From NCBI RefSeq assembly GCF_003031675.1, contig NZ_PYWX01000091.1, positions 1 through 64,000 on the forward strand: 64,000 bases of DNA, written 5' to 3'. The notes beneath the pieces were generated by a model. That model had not been told where the DNA came from. It did not search any database and saw nothing but the letters and a program-made list of their open reading frames with translations. A program made the position numbers and the translations under genes. Source of the stretch: Pseudomonas palleroniana. Lineage in GTDB: Bacteria > Pseudomonadota > Gammaproteobacteria > Pseudomonadales > Pseudomonadaceae. Below, piece by piece: positions 51,200-60,620 of the stretch (positions are counted from its first letter, which is position 1; each line of letters opens with the position of its first letter).

Positions 51200-52102
51200 A
51201 TGACCTTGCAGTACCCAACAATCGCCGATTGCGTCGGCAACACGCCCCTGGTCCGCTTGCAACGCATGGCGGGTGAAACCAGCAATACCCTGTTGCTCAA
51301 GCTCGAAGGGAACAACCCGGCCGGCTCGGTCAAAGACCGCCCGGCGCTGTCGATGATCACCCGCGCCGAGTTGCGCGGGCAGATCAAGCCTGGCGACACC
51401 CTGATCGAAGCCACCTCCGGCAACACCGGGATCGCCCTGGCCATGGCTGCCGCGATCAAGGGCTACAAGATGATCCTGATCATGCCCGACAACGGCAGCG
51501 CCGAACGCAAGGCGGCGATGACCGCCTATGGCGCCCAGTTGATCCTGGTCACCCAGGAAGAGGGCATGGAAGGCGCGCGTGACCTCGCCGAGCGCATGGC
51601 CGCCGAAGGTCGTGGCCTGGTACTGGACCAGTTCGCCAATGGCGATAACCCTGAGGCGCACTACACCAGCACCGGCCCGGAAATCTGGCGCCAGACCCAG
51701 GGCACCATCACTCATTTCGTCAGCTCCATGGGCACCACCGGCACCATCATGGGCAACTCGCGTTATCTCAAGGAGCAGAACCCGGCGATCCAGATCGTCG
51801 GCCTGCAACCGATGGAGGGCGCGTCGATCCCGGGTATCCGCCGTTGGCCCGAAGAGTACTTGCCGAAGATCTACAGCGCGACGCGCGTAGACCGCATCAT
51901 CGACATGGCCCAGCGTGAAGCCGAAGACACCACCCGCCGTCTGGCCCGTGAAGAAGGCATCTTCTGCGGCGTGTCCTCCGGTGGCGCGGTGGCGGGCATG
52001 CTGCGCTTGTCCAGGGAAGTGGAAAACGCGGTGATCGTCGCGATCATCTGTGACCGAGGCGACCGTTACCTGTCGACCGGCATTTTCGACGAACCCAACT
52101 GA
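51200..52102 (+). CDS. cysM: Cysteine synthase B (CysM)
   Basis: A 300-residue pyridoxal-phosphate enzyme that makes cysteine from O-acetylserine and sulfide (or thiosulfate). The PLP-lysine motif NPAGSVKDRPAL (Lys about 43), the substrate loop TSGNTGIALAM and the phosphate-binding GTTGT segment (VSSMGTTGTIM) are all present. The ATG at 51200 is followed by family sequence; the longer in-frame extension is not. It overlaps rlmD by one nt. It is a normal length for CysM. Confidence 0.95.
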   Translation: MTLQYPTIADCVGNTPLVRLQRMAGETSNTLLLKLEGNNPAGSVKDRPALSMITRAELRGQIKPGDTLIEATSGNTGIALAMAAAIKGYKMILIMPDNGSAERKAAMTAYGAQLILVTQEEGMEGARDLAERMAAEGRGLVLDQFANGDNPEAHYTSTGPEIWRQTQGTITHFVSSMGTTGTIMGNSRYLKEQNPAIQIVGLQPMEGASIPGIRRWPEEYLPKIYSATRVDRIIDMAQREAEDTTRRLAREEGIFCGVSSGGAVAGMLRLSREVENAVIVAIICDRGDRYLSTGIFDEPN

Positions 52103-53454
52103 TGGCCAAGCACGAAAGAGGCCTGCGCTTCCAGCCGACGGGCGGTAGCCGGGCCCCGCAGATTCCGGTGGGCAAGAAACAACGCCTGACCATCGAGCGC
52201 CTGGCCAATGACGGCCGTGGCATTGTGTACTTTGAAGGCCGTACCTGGTTCGTCAATGGCGCCCTGGCCGGTGAGGACGTGGAAGCGCGGGTGTTGGGCG
52301 CTCATGGCAAGATCGTCGAGGCGCGCACCGAGCGCGTATTCACCGCCAGCGAACTGCGGCGCCCGGCACCCTGTGCCCACGTGGGGCGTTGTGGTGGCTG
52401 CAGCGTGCAGCACTTGCCCCATGCCGAACAACTTGCCCTGAAACAGCGCATGCTCGCCGAGCAATTGTCGCGTGTGGCCGGTGTTGAGCCGCAGGAATGG
52501 GCGGCGCCCTTGAGCGGCCCGGAATTTGGCTACCGTCGCCGCGCCCGCGTGGCCGTGCGCTGGGATGCCAAGGCGAAAAAACTTGAAGTGGGTTTTCGCG
52601 CCGTGGCCAGCCAGGACATCGTCGCCATCGATGATTGCCCGGTGCTGGTACAGGCCTTGCAGCCGATCATGCAGCGCTTGCCGAACCTGTTGCGCCGGCT
52701 GAGCAAACCGCAGGCCCTGGGGCATGTCGAGTTGTTCAGTGGTACCTCCATCGCCGTGTTGCTGCGGCATATGGCGCCGTTGTCGGAAGCGGACCTGCAG
52801 CTCTTGAAAGAATTTTGTGCCTTCCATGAAGCCCAGCTGTGGCTTCATGGCGAAGGACAGCCGGAGCCGGTCGAAGCCGATGCCGTCTTGGGGTTTCGAT
52901 TGGAACAGTGGGATCTGGAGCTGGCTTACCGGCCTGGCGATTTCGTCCAGGTCAACGCCGCAGTCAACGCGGCGATGGTCGCCCAGGCCCTGGAATGGCT
53001 GGCGCCACAACCCGACGAGCGGGTGCTGGACTTGTTTTGCGGGCTTGGCAACTTCGCCCTGCCACTGGCGCGTCAGGTGCGTGAAGTGGTGGCGGTGGAA
53101 GGTGTGCAGGCCATGGTGGACCGGGCGGCCGCCAATGCCGTCAGCAATAATTTGCATAACGCACAATTTTTTCAGGCCGATTTGTCCCAGCCTTTGACTG
53201 ACACAGAATGGGCCAAACAAGGCTTTTCTGCGGTACTCTTGGACCCACCCCGTGACGGTGCCCTGGAAGTTGTGCGCAAGCTTGCGACCTTCAAGGCCAG
53301 GCGTCTGGTGTATGTGTCCTGCAACCCGGCCACGCTGGCGCGGGACACCGTTGAGTTGGTCAAGCAAGGCTACCGGCTAAAGCGTGCCGGGATCCTCGAC
53401 ATGTTTCCGCAAACCGCGCATGTCGAGGCCATGGCGTTATTTGAAGCGGGCTAG
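52102..53454 (+). CDS. rlmD: 23S rRNA (uracil(1939)-C(5))-methyltransferase RlmD
   Basis: A 450-residue methyltransferase with a TRAM domain at about 23-84. Iron-sulfur-cluster cysteines follow (PCAHVGRCGGCSVQHL, with another near DDCPVL). The SAM-binding domain has DLFCGLGNFALPLA, and the catalytic region contains LLDPPRDGALEV and VSCNPATLARD. It methylates U1939 of 23S rRNA. The ATG overlaps the cysM stop (TGATG), so the two genes are translationally coupled. Confidence 0.95.
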   Translation: MAKHERGLRFQPTGGSRAPQIPVGKKQRLTIERLANDGRGIVYFEGRTWFVNGALAGEDVEARVLGAHGKIVEARTERVFTASELRRPAPCAHVGRCGGCSVQHLPHAEQLALKQRMLAEQLSRVAGVEPQEWAAPLSGPEFGYRRRARVAVRWDAKAKKLEVGFRAVASQDIVAIDDCPVLVQALQPIMQRLPNLLRRLSKPQALGHVELFSGTSIAVLLRHMAPLSEADLQLLKEFCAFHEAQLWLHGEGQPEPVEADAVLGFRLEQWDLELAYRPGDFVQVNAAVNAAMVAQALEWLAPQPDERVLDLFCGLGNFALPLARQVREVVAVEGVQAMVDRAAANAVSNNLHNAQFFQADLSQPLTDTEWAKQGFSAVLLDPPRDGALEVVRKLATFKARRLVYVSCNPATLARDTVELVKQGYRLKRAGILDMFPQTAHVEAMALFEAG

Positions 53455-53578
53455 GATGCCCGTTTAATCCGACCGGCCTTGTAGTCTCCAGGGCCTGTGA
53501 CCTGCCGGGGAGAGTGCAGTACAAGGTCGGCGATGATTTTTGACGCATCGAAGGTGCGTCGTAGGGAAGGTAAGCAAG

Positions 53579-55822
53579 ATGGTACAGGTGAGAGCACACC
53601 AGCCGATCAACACCGACGGCAGTATCAATCTCGAGGCATGGCTGGATCATGCCGTCAGTGTCGACCCGGCACTGGACCGTGAAGCCTTGAAGGCCGCTTG
53701 CGAGTTCGCTCGTGAGTCCGAGCAGCAAAACAATGCGGCCAAGAACCTGTGGGCCGAGGGCACTTCGAGCTTTCGTACCGGGCTTGAGATCGCCGAGATC
53801 CTCGCCGATCTCAAGCTCGACCAGGATTCGCTGATCGCCGCCGTGCTCTATCGCGGCGTGCGTGAAGGGCATATCGAGCTGGCCACCGTCAGCCAGCGCT
53901 TTGGCGCCTTGGTCGCCAAGCTCATCGATGGCGTGGCACGCATGGCCGCCATCAGTGCCAGCCTCAGCCCGCGCCAATCGATGGTGATGGGCACCCAGGG
54001 CCAGGTGGAAAACCTGCGCAAGATGCTGGTGGCGATGGTCGACGACGTGCGCGTCGCCCTGATCAAGCTGGCCGAACGTACCTGCGCGATCCGGGCGGTG
54101 AAGACGGCCGATGATGAAAAGCGCAACCGCGTTGCGCGCGAAGTCTTTGATATCTATGCGCCGCTGGCGCATCGCCTGGGTATCGGCCATATCAAGTGGG
54201 AGCTGGAGGACTTGTCCTTCCGCTACCTCGAACCCGAACAATACAAGCAGATCGCCACGCTGCTGCATGAGCGGCGGCTCGACCGCGAGCGCTTTATCTC
54301 CGACGTGATGAACCAGCTGCGTTCGGAGTTGCAGGCCACCGGCGTCGAAGCCGATATCAGTGGCCGCGCCAAGCACATCTATTCGATCTGGCGCAAAATG
54401 CAACGCAAGGGCCTGGCCTTCAGCCAGATCTACGATGTGCGCGCCGTGCGCGTGCTGGTGCCGGAAATGCGCGACTGCTACACCGCGCTGGGCATTGTCC
54501 ACACCTTGTGGCGGCACATTCCCAAGGAGTTCGACGACTACATCGCCAACCCCAAGGAAAACGGCTACCGCTCGCTGCACACCGCGGTGATCGGCCCCGA
54601 GGGCAAGGTGCTGGAAGTGCAGATCCGCACCCACGCCATGCACGAAGAGGCGGAGCTGGGCGTGTGCGCGCACTGGCGCTACAAAGGCACCGACGTCAAG
54701 GCCGGGTCCAACCAGTACGAAGAGAAGATCTCCTGGCTGCGCCAAGTGCTGGAGTGGCACGAAGAACTGGGCGACATCGGCGGCCTGGCCGAACAGCTGC
54801 GCGTGGATATCGAACCGGACCGGGTCTATATCTTCACCCCCGACGGCCATGCCATCGACTTGCCCAAGGGCGCCACGCCGTTGGACTTTGCCTACCGCGT
54901 ACACACTGAAATCGGCCACAACTGCCGCGGCGCCAAGATCAACGGGCGTATCGTGCCGCTCAACTACACCCTGCAGACCGGTGAACAGGTCGAGATCATC
55001 ACCAGCAAGCATGGTACGCCGAGCCGCGACTGGCTGAACCCGAACCTGGGCTACATCACCACGTCGCGGGCGCGGGCGAAGATCGTGCACTGGTTCAAAT
55101 TGCAGGCGCGCGACCAGAACGTCGCGGCCGGTAAAACCTTGCTTGAACGCGAACTGGCGCGCCTGGGCTTGCCGCAGGTGGACTTCGACAAGCTGGCTGA
55201 AAAGGCCAACATGAAGATTGCCGAAGACATGTTCGCCGCCCTGGGCGCTGGCGACCTGCGCCTGGCGCAACTGGTCAACCTGGCCCAGCAGTTGGTCGAG
55301 CCGGAGCGCGGCAGCGAGCAGCTGGAACTCATTCCACGCAAAGCCGCCGGCTACAAGCCCGGCAAGCGTGGCGATATCCAGATCCAGGGTGTGGGCAACC
55401 TGATGACGCAAATGGCCGGCTGCTGCCAGCCGTTGCCGGGGGACGCCATCGTCGGCTACATCACCCAGGGCCGTGGTGTCAGCATTCACCGGCAGGACTG
55501 TGCCTCGGTGCTGCAGTTGGCCGGGCGCGAGCCTGAACGGATCATCCAGGTCAGTTGGGGGCCGGTGCCGGTGCTCACCTATCCGGTGGACATCGTGATT
55601 CGTGCGTACGACCGTTCCGGCCTGCTGCGTGACGTGTCCCAGGTGCTGCTCAACGAGCGGATCAACGTGTTGGCGGTCAACACCCGTTCGAACAAGGAGG
55701 ACAACACTGCGTTGATGTCCCTGACGATCGAGATCCCGGGCCTGGATGCGCTGGGGCGGTTGTTGGGGCGTATTTCCCAGTTGCCGAACATCATCGAGAC
55801 CCGGCGCAACCGCACACCATGA
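53579..55822 (+). CDS. relA: GTP pyrophosphokinase RelA (ppGpp synthetase I)
   Basis: A 747-residue ribosome-associated ppGpp synthetase of the stringent response. The N-terminal hydrolase domain is degenerate, as in all RelA proteins (VLYRGVREG replaces the HD motif). The synthetase domain has NPKENGYRSLHTAV. TGS (VYIFTPDGHAIDLPKGATPL, about 416), zinc-finger (AGCCQPLPGD) and ACT (C-terminal 80 residues) domains follow. GGGAAGG lies about 8 nt before the ATG at 53579. It overlaps mazG by 4 nt, as in P. aeruginosa and E. coli. Confidence 0.97.
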   Translation: MVQVRAHQPINTDGSINLEAWLDHAVSVDPALDREALKAACEFARESEQQNNAAKNLWAEGTSSFRTGLEIAEILADLKLDQDSLIAAVLYRGVREGHIELATVSQRFGALVAKLIDGVARMAAISASLSPRQSMVMGTQGQVENLRKMLVAMVDDVRVALIKLAERTCAIRAVKTADDEKRNRVAREVFDIYAPLAHRLGIGHIKWELEDLSFRYLEPEQYKQIATLLHERRLDRERFISDVMNQLRSELQATGVEADISGRAKHIYSIWRKMQRKGLAFSQIYDVRAVRVLVPEMRDCYTALGIVHTLWRHIPKEFDDYIANPKENGYRSLHTAVIGPEGKVLEVQIRTHAMHEEAELGVCAHWRYKGTDVKAGSNQYEEKISWLRQVLEWHEELGDIGGLAEQLRVDIEPDRVYIFTPDGHAIDLPKGATPLDFAYRVHTEIGHNCRGAKINGRIVPLNYTLQTGEQVEIITSKHGTPSRDWLNPNLGYITTSRARAKIVHWFKLQARDQNVAAGKTLLERELARLGLPQVDFDKLAEKANMKIAEDMFAALGAGDLRLAQLVNLAQQLVEPERGSEQLELIPRKAAGYKPGKRGDIQIQGVGNLMTQMAGCCQPLPGDAIVGYITQGRGVSIHRQDCASVLQLAGREPERIIQVSWGPVPVLTYPVDIVIRAYDRSGLLRDVSQVLLNERINVLAVNTRSNKEDNTALMSLTIEIPGLDALGRLLGRISQLPNIIETRRNRTP

Positions 55823-56655
55823 TGTATTCACTCGACGACCTGCTGTACCTGATGAACCGCCTGCGGGACCCGCAATACGGGTGCCCGTGGGACATCAGGC
55901 AAACCTACGCGACCATTGTCCCGCACACTTTGGAGGAGGCTTATGAAGTCGCCGACGCCATCGAGCGCGGCGACTTCGACCATCTGCAAGGTGAGCTGGG
56001 CGACCTGTTGTTCCAGGTGGTTTATTACAGCCAGTTGGCACGGGAGGAGGGGCGTTTCGAATTTGCCGGCGTGATCGACGGCATCACGCGCAAATTGATT
56101 CGCCGCCATCCTCACGTGTTCCCGACGGGCGATCTGTATGCGCCATTGGATGTTCCGCGGTTGAGCGAAGAGCAGGTCAAGGAGCGTTGGGAGCAGATCA
56201 AGGCTGAGGAGCGCGCAGAAAAGTCCGATACACCGCTGCAGCTTTCCCTGCTGGACGATGTGCCCACGGCACTGCCTTCGTTGTCCCGTGCCGCTAAATT
56301 GCAAAAGCGCGCCAGCCAGGTCGGCTTCGACTGGCCCGCCGCCTTGCCGGTGGTGGATAACGTGCGCGAAGAGCTGGATGAAGTGCTTGAAGCCATGGCT
56401 GATAACGACTCGGCCGCGATCGCAGATGAAGTCGGCGACCTGCTGTTTGCAGCGGTCAACCTCGCCCGGCATCTCAAGGTTGACCCGGAAACCGCGCTGC
56501 GCAGCGCCAATGCCAAATTTGAACGACGTTTCCGATTTATCGAACAGGCATTGCGCGATACCCAGCGTCCCATAGAAGATTGCACCCTCGAAGAGTTGGA
56601 CGCCCTGTGGGGCGAAGCCAAACGTCAGGAAAAGAACGTGTCCAACTGCGGTTGA
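55819..56655 (+). CDS. mazG: Nucleoside triphosphate pyrophosphohydrolase MazG
   Basis: A 278-residue MazG enzyme that hydrolyses NTPs and dNTPs to monophosphates and, in E. coli, lowers ppGpp. It has two MazG domains: CPWDIRQTYATIVPHTLEEA with QGELGDLLFQVVYY (about 20-70), and REELDEVLEAM with DEVGDLLFAAVNLARHL (about 180-215). The start is ATG 55819 or the adjacent ATG at 55822; either overlaps or abuts the relA stop, which links ppGpp synthesis and control. Confidence 0.95.
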   Translation: MMYSLDDLLYLMNRLRDPQYGCPWDIRQTYATIVPHTLEEAYEVADAIERGDFDHLQGELGDLLFQVVYYSQLAREEGRFEFAGVIDGITRKLIRRHPHVFPTGDLYAPLDVPRLSEEQVKERWEQIKAEERAEKSDTPLQLSLLDDVPTALPSLSRAAKLQKRASQVGFDWPAALPVVDNVREELDEVLEAMADNDSAAIADEVGDLLFAAVNLARHLKVDPETALRSANAKFERRFRFIEQALRDTQRPIEDCTLEELDALWGEAKRQEKNVSNCG

Positions 56656-56680
56656 GCAGTTGCCTAAGTGAGTAAGCACC

Positions 56681-57226
56681 ATGAGCCTTTCCCTTCGCGA
56701 CCAGTTGCTCAAAGCAGGTCTGGTCAACCAAAAGCAGGCCAAGCAGGTCGGCAAAGAGAAACAGAAGCAGCAGCGCCTGGTTCACAAAGGCCAGGCCGAG
56801 GCCGATGACACCCAGGCCCGCCTGGCTGCCGAGGCGAAAGCCGAGAAGGTCAAGCGCGACCAGGAATTGAACCGCCAGCAGCAGGAAAAAGCCGAGGCCA
56901 AGGCCCGCACCGCGCAGGTCAAGCAGTTGATCGAGACGTCGCGCCTGCCGAAGCTGACCACCGAGGATTACTACAACTTCGTGGATGACAAGAAGGTCAA
57001 GCGCCTGTCGGTCAACACCTTGATGCGCAACAAGCTGAGCAACGGCTCCCTGGCGATCGTCCACCACGGTGGCGGTTATGAGGTAATCCCGCGTGAAGCG
57101 GCGCTGAAGATCCAGGAGCGCGCACCGGAGCGTATCGTGCAGCTCAACATCCTGACTGAAAGCCAGGTGCCGGATGAGGATGATCCGTACGCCGCCTACC
57201 AGATCCCGGATGATCTGATGTGGTAA
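56681..57226 (+). CDS. DUF2058 family protein (YaiL-like)
   Basis: A 181-residue cytoplasmic protein. The N-terminal half (about 15-90) is a long charged helix or coiled coil rich in Lys, Gln and Ala. The C-terminal half contains LTTEDYYNFVDDKKVKRLSV and SNGSLAIVHHGGGYEVIPRE and an acidic end. This is the DUF2058/YaiL family, nucleoprotein- or polysaccharide-associated in E. coli but without a firm function. It follows mazG by 25 nt and may be the last gene of the operon; a terminator follows. Confidence 0.88.
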   Translation: MSLSLRDQLLKAGLVNQKQAKQVGKEKQKQQRLVHKGQAEADDTQARLAAEAKAEKVKRDQELNRQQQEKAEAKARTAQVKQLIETSRLPKLTTEDYYNFVDDKKVKRLSVNTLMRNKLSNGSLAIVHHGGGYEVIPREAALKIQERAPERIVQLNILTESQVPDEDDPYAAYQIPDDLMW

Positions 57227-57239
57227 AGCCCTAGAAACA

Positions 57240-57268
57240 ACAAACCCCGCTCAAAAGGCGGGGTTTGT
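57240..57268. terminator. Bidirectional terminator between the relA operon and the siderophore operon
   Basis: ACAAACCCCGC and GCGGGGTTTGT form a perfect 11-bp stem with a 7-nt loop, flanked by T-rich and A-rich tracts. It serves the two convergent operons. Confidence 0.85.
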
Positions 57269-57285
57269 GCTTTCAGCCAAGCGTA

Positions 57286-59397
57286 TTACCAATCCACGGC
57301 GTAACTCACGCTGAAGGTACGACCCTCGGCATTCGGGTACGGCGCACGCGCGTTGGCCTGGGCGAACATGTTCTGGTAGTTGCGGTTGCTGAGGTTATAG
57401 ATGGCCCCTTCCAGGCGACCCACCGGCAGCCTGACCGAACCCAGCAGGTCGACCAGGGTGTAACCCTGGATATCGCGACCGTTGTTGTCCTTGAACGCGG
57501 CATCATAGTCGTCCAGGCGCATGGCTTGCAGGCGCAGGCTGTAATCGTCGTGGTTATAGCCGACAAAGGCGGTGGTCTTGGCCGGGGAGATGCGTGTGGC
57601 AGGCAGGTCGATCCATTTACCGTTCTGCTGGGTCTCGCCTTTTGCATAGGCGTACGTGCCGCCGACGGACCACTGATCAGTGACGTTGTAGGTCAGGCTG
57701 GTTTCGATACCGCGTACACGTTCTTTCTGGTTGATCAGGCGCAACACGCGGTCATTGGCGTCATAGAACTGGGTGACGTCCGAGGTATTTTCGTACGCCG
57801 TGACGCTGGCCAGCCACTTGTCCCAGTTGCCGCGCCAGCCCAGTTCATAGCTGTCGACCTTGAGTGCTTGGGCATTGAGTTTCTGGATGTCGTACTGGCT
57901 GTTGACGTCCCGCAGGAAACGCTGGATATCCGGCAGGGAAAAGCCCTGGCTGAAGTTGACGAACACATCCTGGTTTTCGCTCAGGTGGTACACCGCACCG
58001 AGGTTGTAGAGGGTATCGTCATATTTCAGGGTGCCGCCCGGCAAGGTTGCCCGGTTGCCGGTCTGAACGATTTCTCCATAGGCGATGCTGTCGGCAACGT
58101 TACTTTCGATCCACTCGCGCCGGACGCCGCCGCGCAGGGTCCAGTCGTCGATGTCGTAGGACAGCTGACCAAAAATCGCCTTGGTGGTGGTCGTGATGTC
58201 CGGCCCCAGCTCGAAGGTGGTGCCGGTCTTGGTGTAGGTCAGACCATTGACCCGGTATTGATCGCCACGCTGGCGTGAGGTTTCGTGGTCATAGTCTGCG
58301 CCCCAGACCAGGTTGCCGGTCGCTGGGCCGATGTCGGGCATCTGCGTGTCGATGGCTGCACGCAGGCCGTAGACGTCCTGCACGCTGTTGTTATCGGAAA
58401 CACCGGCGCGGCCCCGCGACAGGTCCGGGAAGAACAGCGCGTCGGCACGGCGCCAGTAACTTTCGACTTGCAGGCCCTGGCCGTAGAAATCCCTGTCGGT
58501 GTAATTGAGGTTGACCGCCTGGTTGTGGGTGAACGGTTGGTCGTCCAGGTCCAGGCCTTTTACCGCCACGGCGGTGTTGCTGTTGCGTGGGTCCTTGGTG
58601 TAACGGGTGTCCTGTTCATCTTTATAGTCTTGCAGCGACAGGCTGATCTTCTTGTCGTCATCCAGCTCGTAGCCGAAGCGGCCTTGAAGGTCGTAGGTAT
58701 CGGTGTCCATGTTGCTGCCCTGGGACGTGTCCTGGGGGATGCGCTTGCCGTTGCCATCGAACTGGTCGTTGCGTTGTACGCCGTTGGCCGACACGTACCA
58801 ATCCACCGGGCCCTTGCGCCCCGTGGCACTTTGGAACGCCTCGTAGGCGAACCCCTTGTGGCTTAGATTGTTGCCGGCGGTCATGCCGATCTTGCTGCTG
58901 AACGCGAGGTCTTCACCTTTGTTGCGCTTGGTGATGATGTTGATGATACCGCCCGAAGCTCCGGCTCCGTAGACGCTGCTTGCGCCGGAGATCACTTCGA
59001 TGCGCTCGATGCTTTCCGGTGCCACGCTGTTGAGTTGGCGGAAGTTGTCGCGCGTCGCGTTCTGGGATACGCCGTCGATCAGGATCAGCGTGTTACGCCC
59101 GCGCAGGGTCTGGCCGAAGTTGCTCATACCGCCGCTGGACGGCGAAATGCCGGGTACCAGTTGCCCGAGGATATCCGCAACCCGTCGCCCTGCGCCCGCT
59201 TGCTGGCGGATCTGGGCTTCATCGATCACCTGCACCGAGCCTGGGATCGCGGCAATGCTGGTTTCACTGCGCGTGGCCGAGACGACGGTGGCCTGTAATT
59301 GCAGGTTAGTGGGCGCAGCTTCGGATGAGTCGGCCCAAGCGGGTGTACTGATGGAGCCGATCAGAGGCAACAGTGCTGCCCATTGCGATTTTTTCAT
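57286..59397 (-). CDS. TonB-dependent siderophore receptor
   Basis: A 703-residue outer-membrane receptor. The signal peptide ends at PAWA; a TonB-box-like TVVSATRS and the plug domain follow (GRRVADILGQLVPGISPSSG, then LRGRNTLILIDGVSQNATR and GAGASGGIINIITKR, about 50-165). The 22-strand barrel ends TFSVSYAVDW with the aromatic terminus. It is nearest to hydroxamate/carboxylate receptors of the RhtA/IutA kind. The ATG at 59397 has AAAGG seven nt upstream. It lies 11 nt after the MFS exporter gene and is probably the cognate receptor of the siderophore made by this operon. Confidence 0.9.
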   Translation of the reverse strand: MKKSQWAALLPLIGSISTPAWADSSEAAPTNLQLQATVVSATRSETSIAAIPGSVQVIDEAQIRQQAGAGRRVADILGQLVPGISPSSGGMSNFGQTLRGRNTLILIDGVSQNATRDNFRQLNSVAPESIERIEVISGASSVYGAGASGGIINIITKRNKGEDLAFSSKIGMTAGNNLSHKGFAYEAFQSATGRKGPVDWYVSANGVQRNDQFDGNGKRIPQDTSQGSNMDTDTYDLQGRFGYELDDDKKISLSLQDYKDEQDTRYTKDPRNSNTAVAVKGLDLDDQPFTHNQAVNLNYTDRDFYGQGLQVESYWRRADALFFPDLSRGRAGVSDNNSVQDVYGLRAAIDTQMPDIGPATGNLVWGADYDHETSRQRGDQYRVNGLTYTKTGTTFELGPDITTTTKAIFGQLSYDIDDWTLRGGVRREWIESNVADSIAYGEIVQTGNRATLPGGTLKYDDTLYNLGAVYHLSENQDVFVNFSQGFSLPDIQRFLRDVNSQYDIQKLNAQALKVDSYELGWRGNWDKWLASVTAYENTSDVTQFYDANDRVLRLINQKERVRGIETSLTYNVTDQWSVGGTYAYAKGETQQNGKWIDLPATRISPAKTTAFVGYNHDDYSLRLQAMRLDDYDAAFKDNNGRDIQGYTLVDLLGSVRLPVGRLEGAIYNLSNRNYQNMFAQANARAPYPNAEGRTFSVSYAVDW

Positions 59398-59408
59398 TAC
59401 CATGCCTT

Positions 59409-60620
59409 TCAATTATTAGAAGTATTGACAGAAAAAACGGATATCACGGATGTGCGGGTGTACGAGCGGATGGCGCGGATACCCAGGGCAGCCAGGGCGT
59501 AGGTGAGCGCGACCAGCCAGAAGCTGTGGGCCAGGCCGACCATTCCCATGCCGATGCCGCCCAGCAAGGCGCCGCACAGAGCGCCCGCCTTGGCGGCGCT
59601 GTTACCCAGGCCCAGTGCAAAACCCTGTTGCGCGGGCGCGACGGTGTTGGCGATCAATGTGTAGGCAACCGGCAGCAGCGCGCCTTGCCACAGGCCCCAG
59701 AGCAACCGGCTGGCGAGGAAGCCGAACCATTCGCTGGCGATTGCGGTGCACGCCAGGGTCAAGGCACAGGCCCATGTGACCCATTCGATGATGCGCAGCG
59801 TGTATGCCGGTGGGTGCCGGTCAAACAGGCGGCCCCACAGGGGCGCCGACAGCGCCAGGGTCAATGCGCTGGCGGCATAGCTGGCACCAATCAACCAGGC
59901 CGGTGCGTGTAAGACATCGGCGACGTACAAGGCATAAAACGGCTGGGGCATCATCTTGGCGGCCTGGATCAGCACGATGATCCCCAGCATCGCCCCAAGC
60001 CAGCCTTTGGGCAGGGCGGTGGGCGTGGACTTGTGTTTCGAGCGCACGCGTCGGGTATCGCCGGGCAAGAACAGGCTGACCACCGCACACGACAGGCAGA
60101 CGGCCGTGGCGCTGTAGCAGAGCAGGGCGAACCCCGAGACATCCATCAGCCAGCCGCCCAATACGGGGCCGGCCAATGAACCCACGGCGGTCGCCGACTG
60201 CAGGCGCGCCATGATGTGACCGCGCCCGCTGGCGCCACAGCAGGCCAATGCGTAGGCTTGAGCTGCCGCGATAAAGCCGGCCAGCGCGCCCTGCGCCACA
60301 CGGATGGCCACCAACAGCCAGGGATCGAAGGTGATGGCGGCCAGCGCCTGGCAGGCCGCTAGTGCGAGCAGGGCCCGAATGATCATGGGCTTGTGGCCGG
60401 TGCGGTCACCCAGGCGCCCCCACAGGGGCGTCAGGATCATCGCCGCCATCATCGGCCCGGCATATACCAGCGACGAAAGCAGGCCGGTGTAGTGGGCATT
60501 GGCGTCGCCAAGCAATTTCTGGATCTGCAGGGGCCAGAAGGGGCCACTCATTTCCATCGCCCCCATCGATACCAGCTGGATCACTACCAGCAGCCGCAGC
60601 GCTGTGCTGTTAGTGGGCAT
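59409..60620 (-). CDS. MFS transporter, probable siderophore exporter
   Basis: A 403-residue MFS protein with 12 helices and the family motif GRLGDRTGHKPMI (about 68) between helices 2 and 3; an arginine-rich central loop (TRRVRSKHKSTP) separates the halves. Context suggests it exports the siderophore, as LbtB or FslB do in rhizoferrin-type loci. The ATG at 60620 overlaps the synthetase stop by 11 nt; a GTG four codons upstream (60632) is the alternative. It lies 11 nt before the receptor gene. Confidence 0.85.
   Translation of the reverse strand: MPTNSTALRLLVVIQLVSMGAMEMSGPFWPLQIQKLLGDANAHYTGLLSSLVYAGPMMAAMILTPLWGRLGDRTGHKPMIIRALLALAACQALAAITFDPWLLVAIRVAQGALAGFIAAAQAYALACCGASGRGHIMARLQSATAVGSLAGPVLGGWLMDVSGFALLCYSATAVCLSCAVVSLFLPGDTRRVRSKHKSTPTALPKGWLGAMLGIIVLIQAAKMMPQPFYALYVADVLHAPAWLIGASYAASALTLALSAPLWGRLFDRHPPAYTLRIIEWVTWACALTLACTAIASEWFGFLASRLLWGLWQGALLPVAYTLIANTVAPAQQGFALGLGNSAAKAGALCGALLGGIGMGMVGLAHSFWLVALTYALAALGIRAIRSYTRTSVISVFSVNTSNN

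Noticed and set aside
53360..55831. 823-codon open frame antisense to relA
   Set aside because: Antisense to a well-conserved gene; arises from high-GC codon bias and has no recognisable domain or Shine-Dalgarno sequence.
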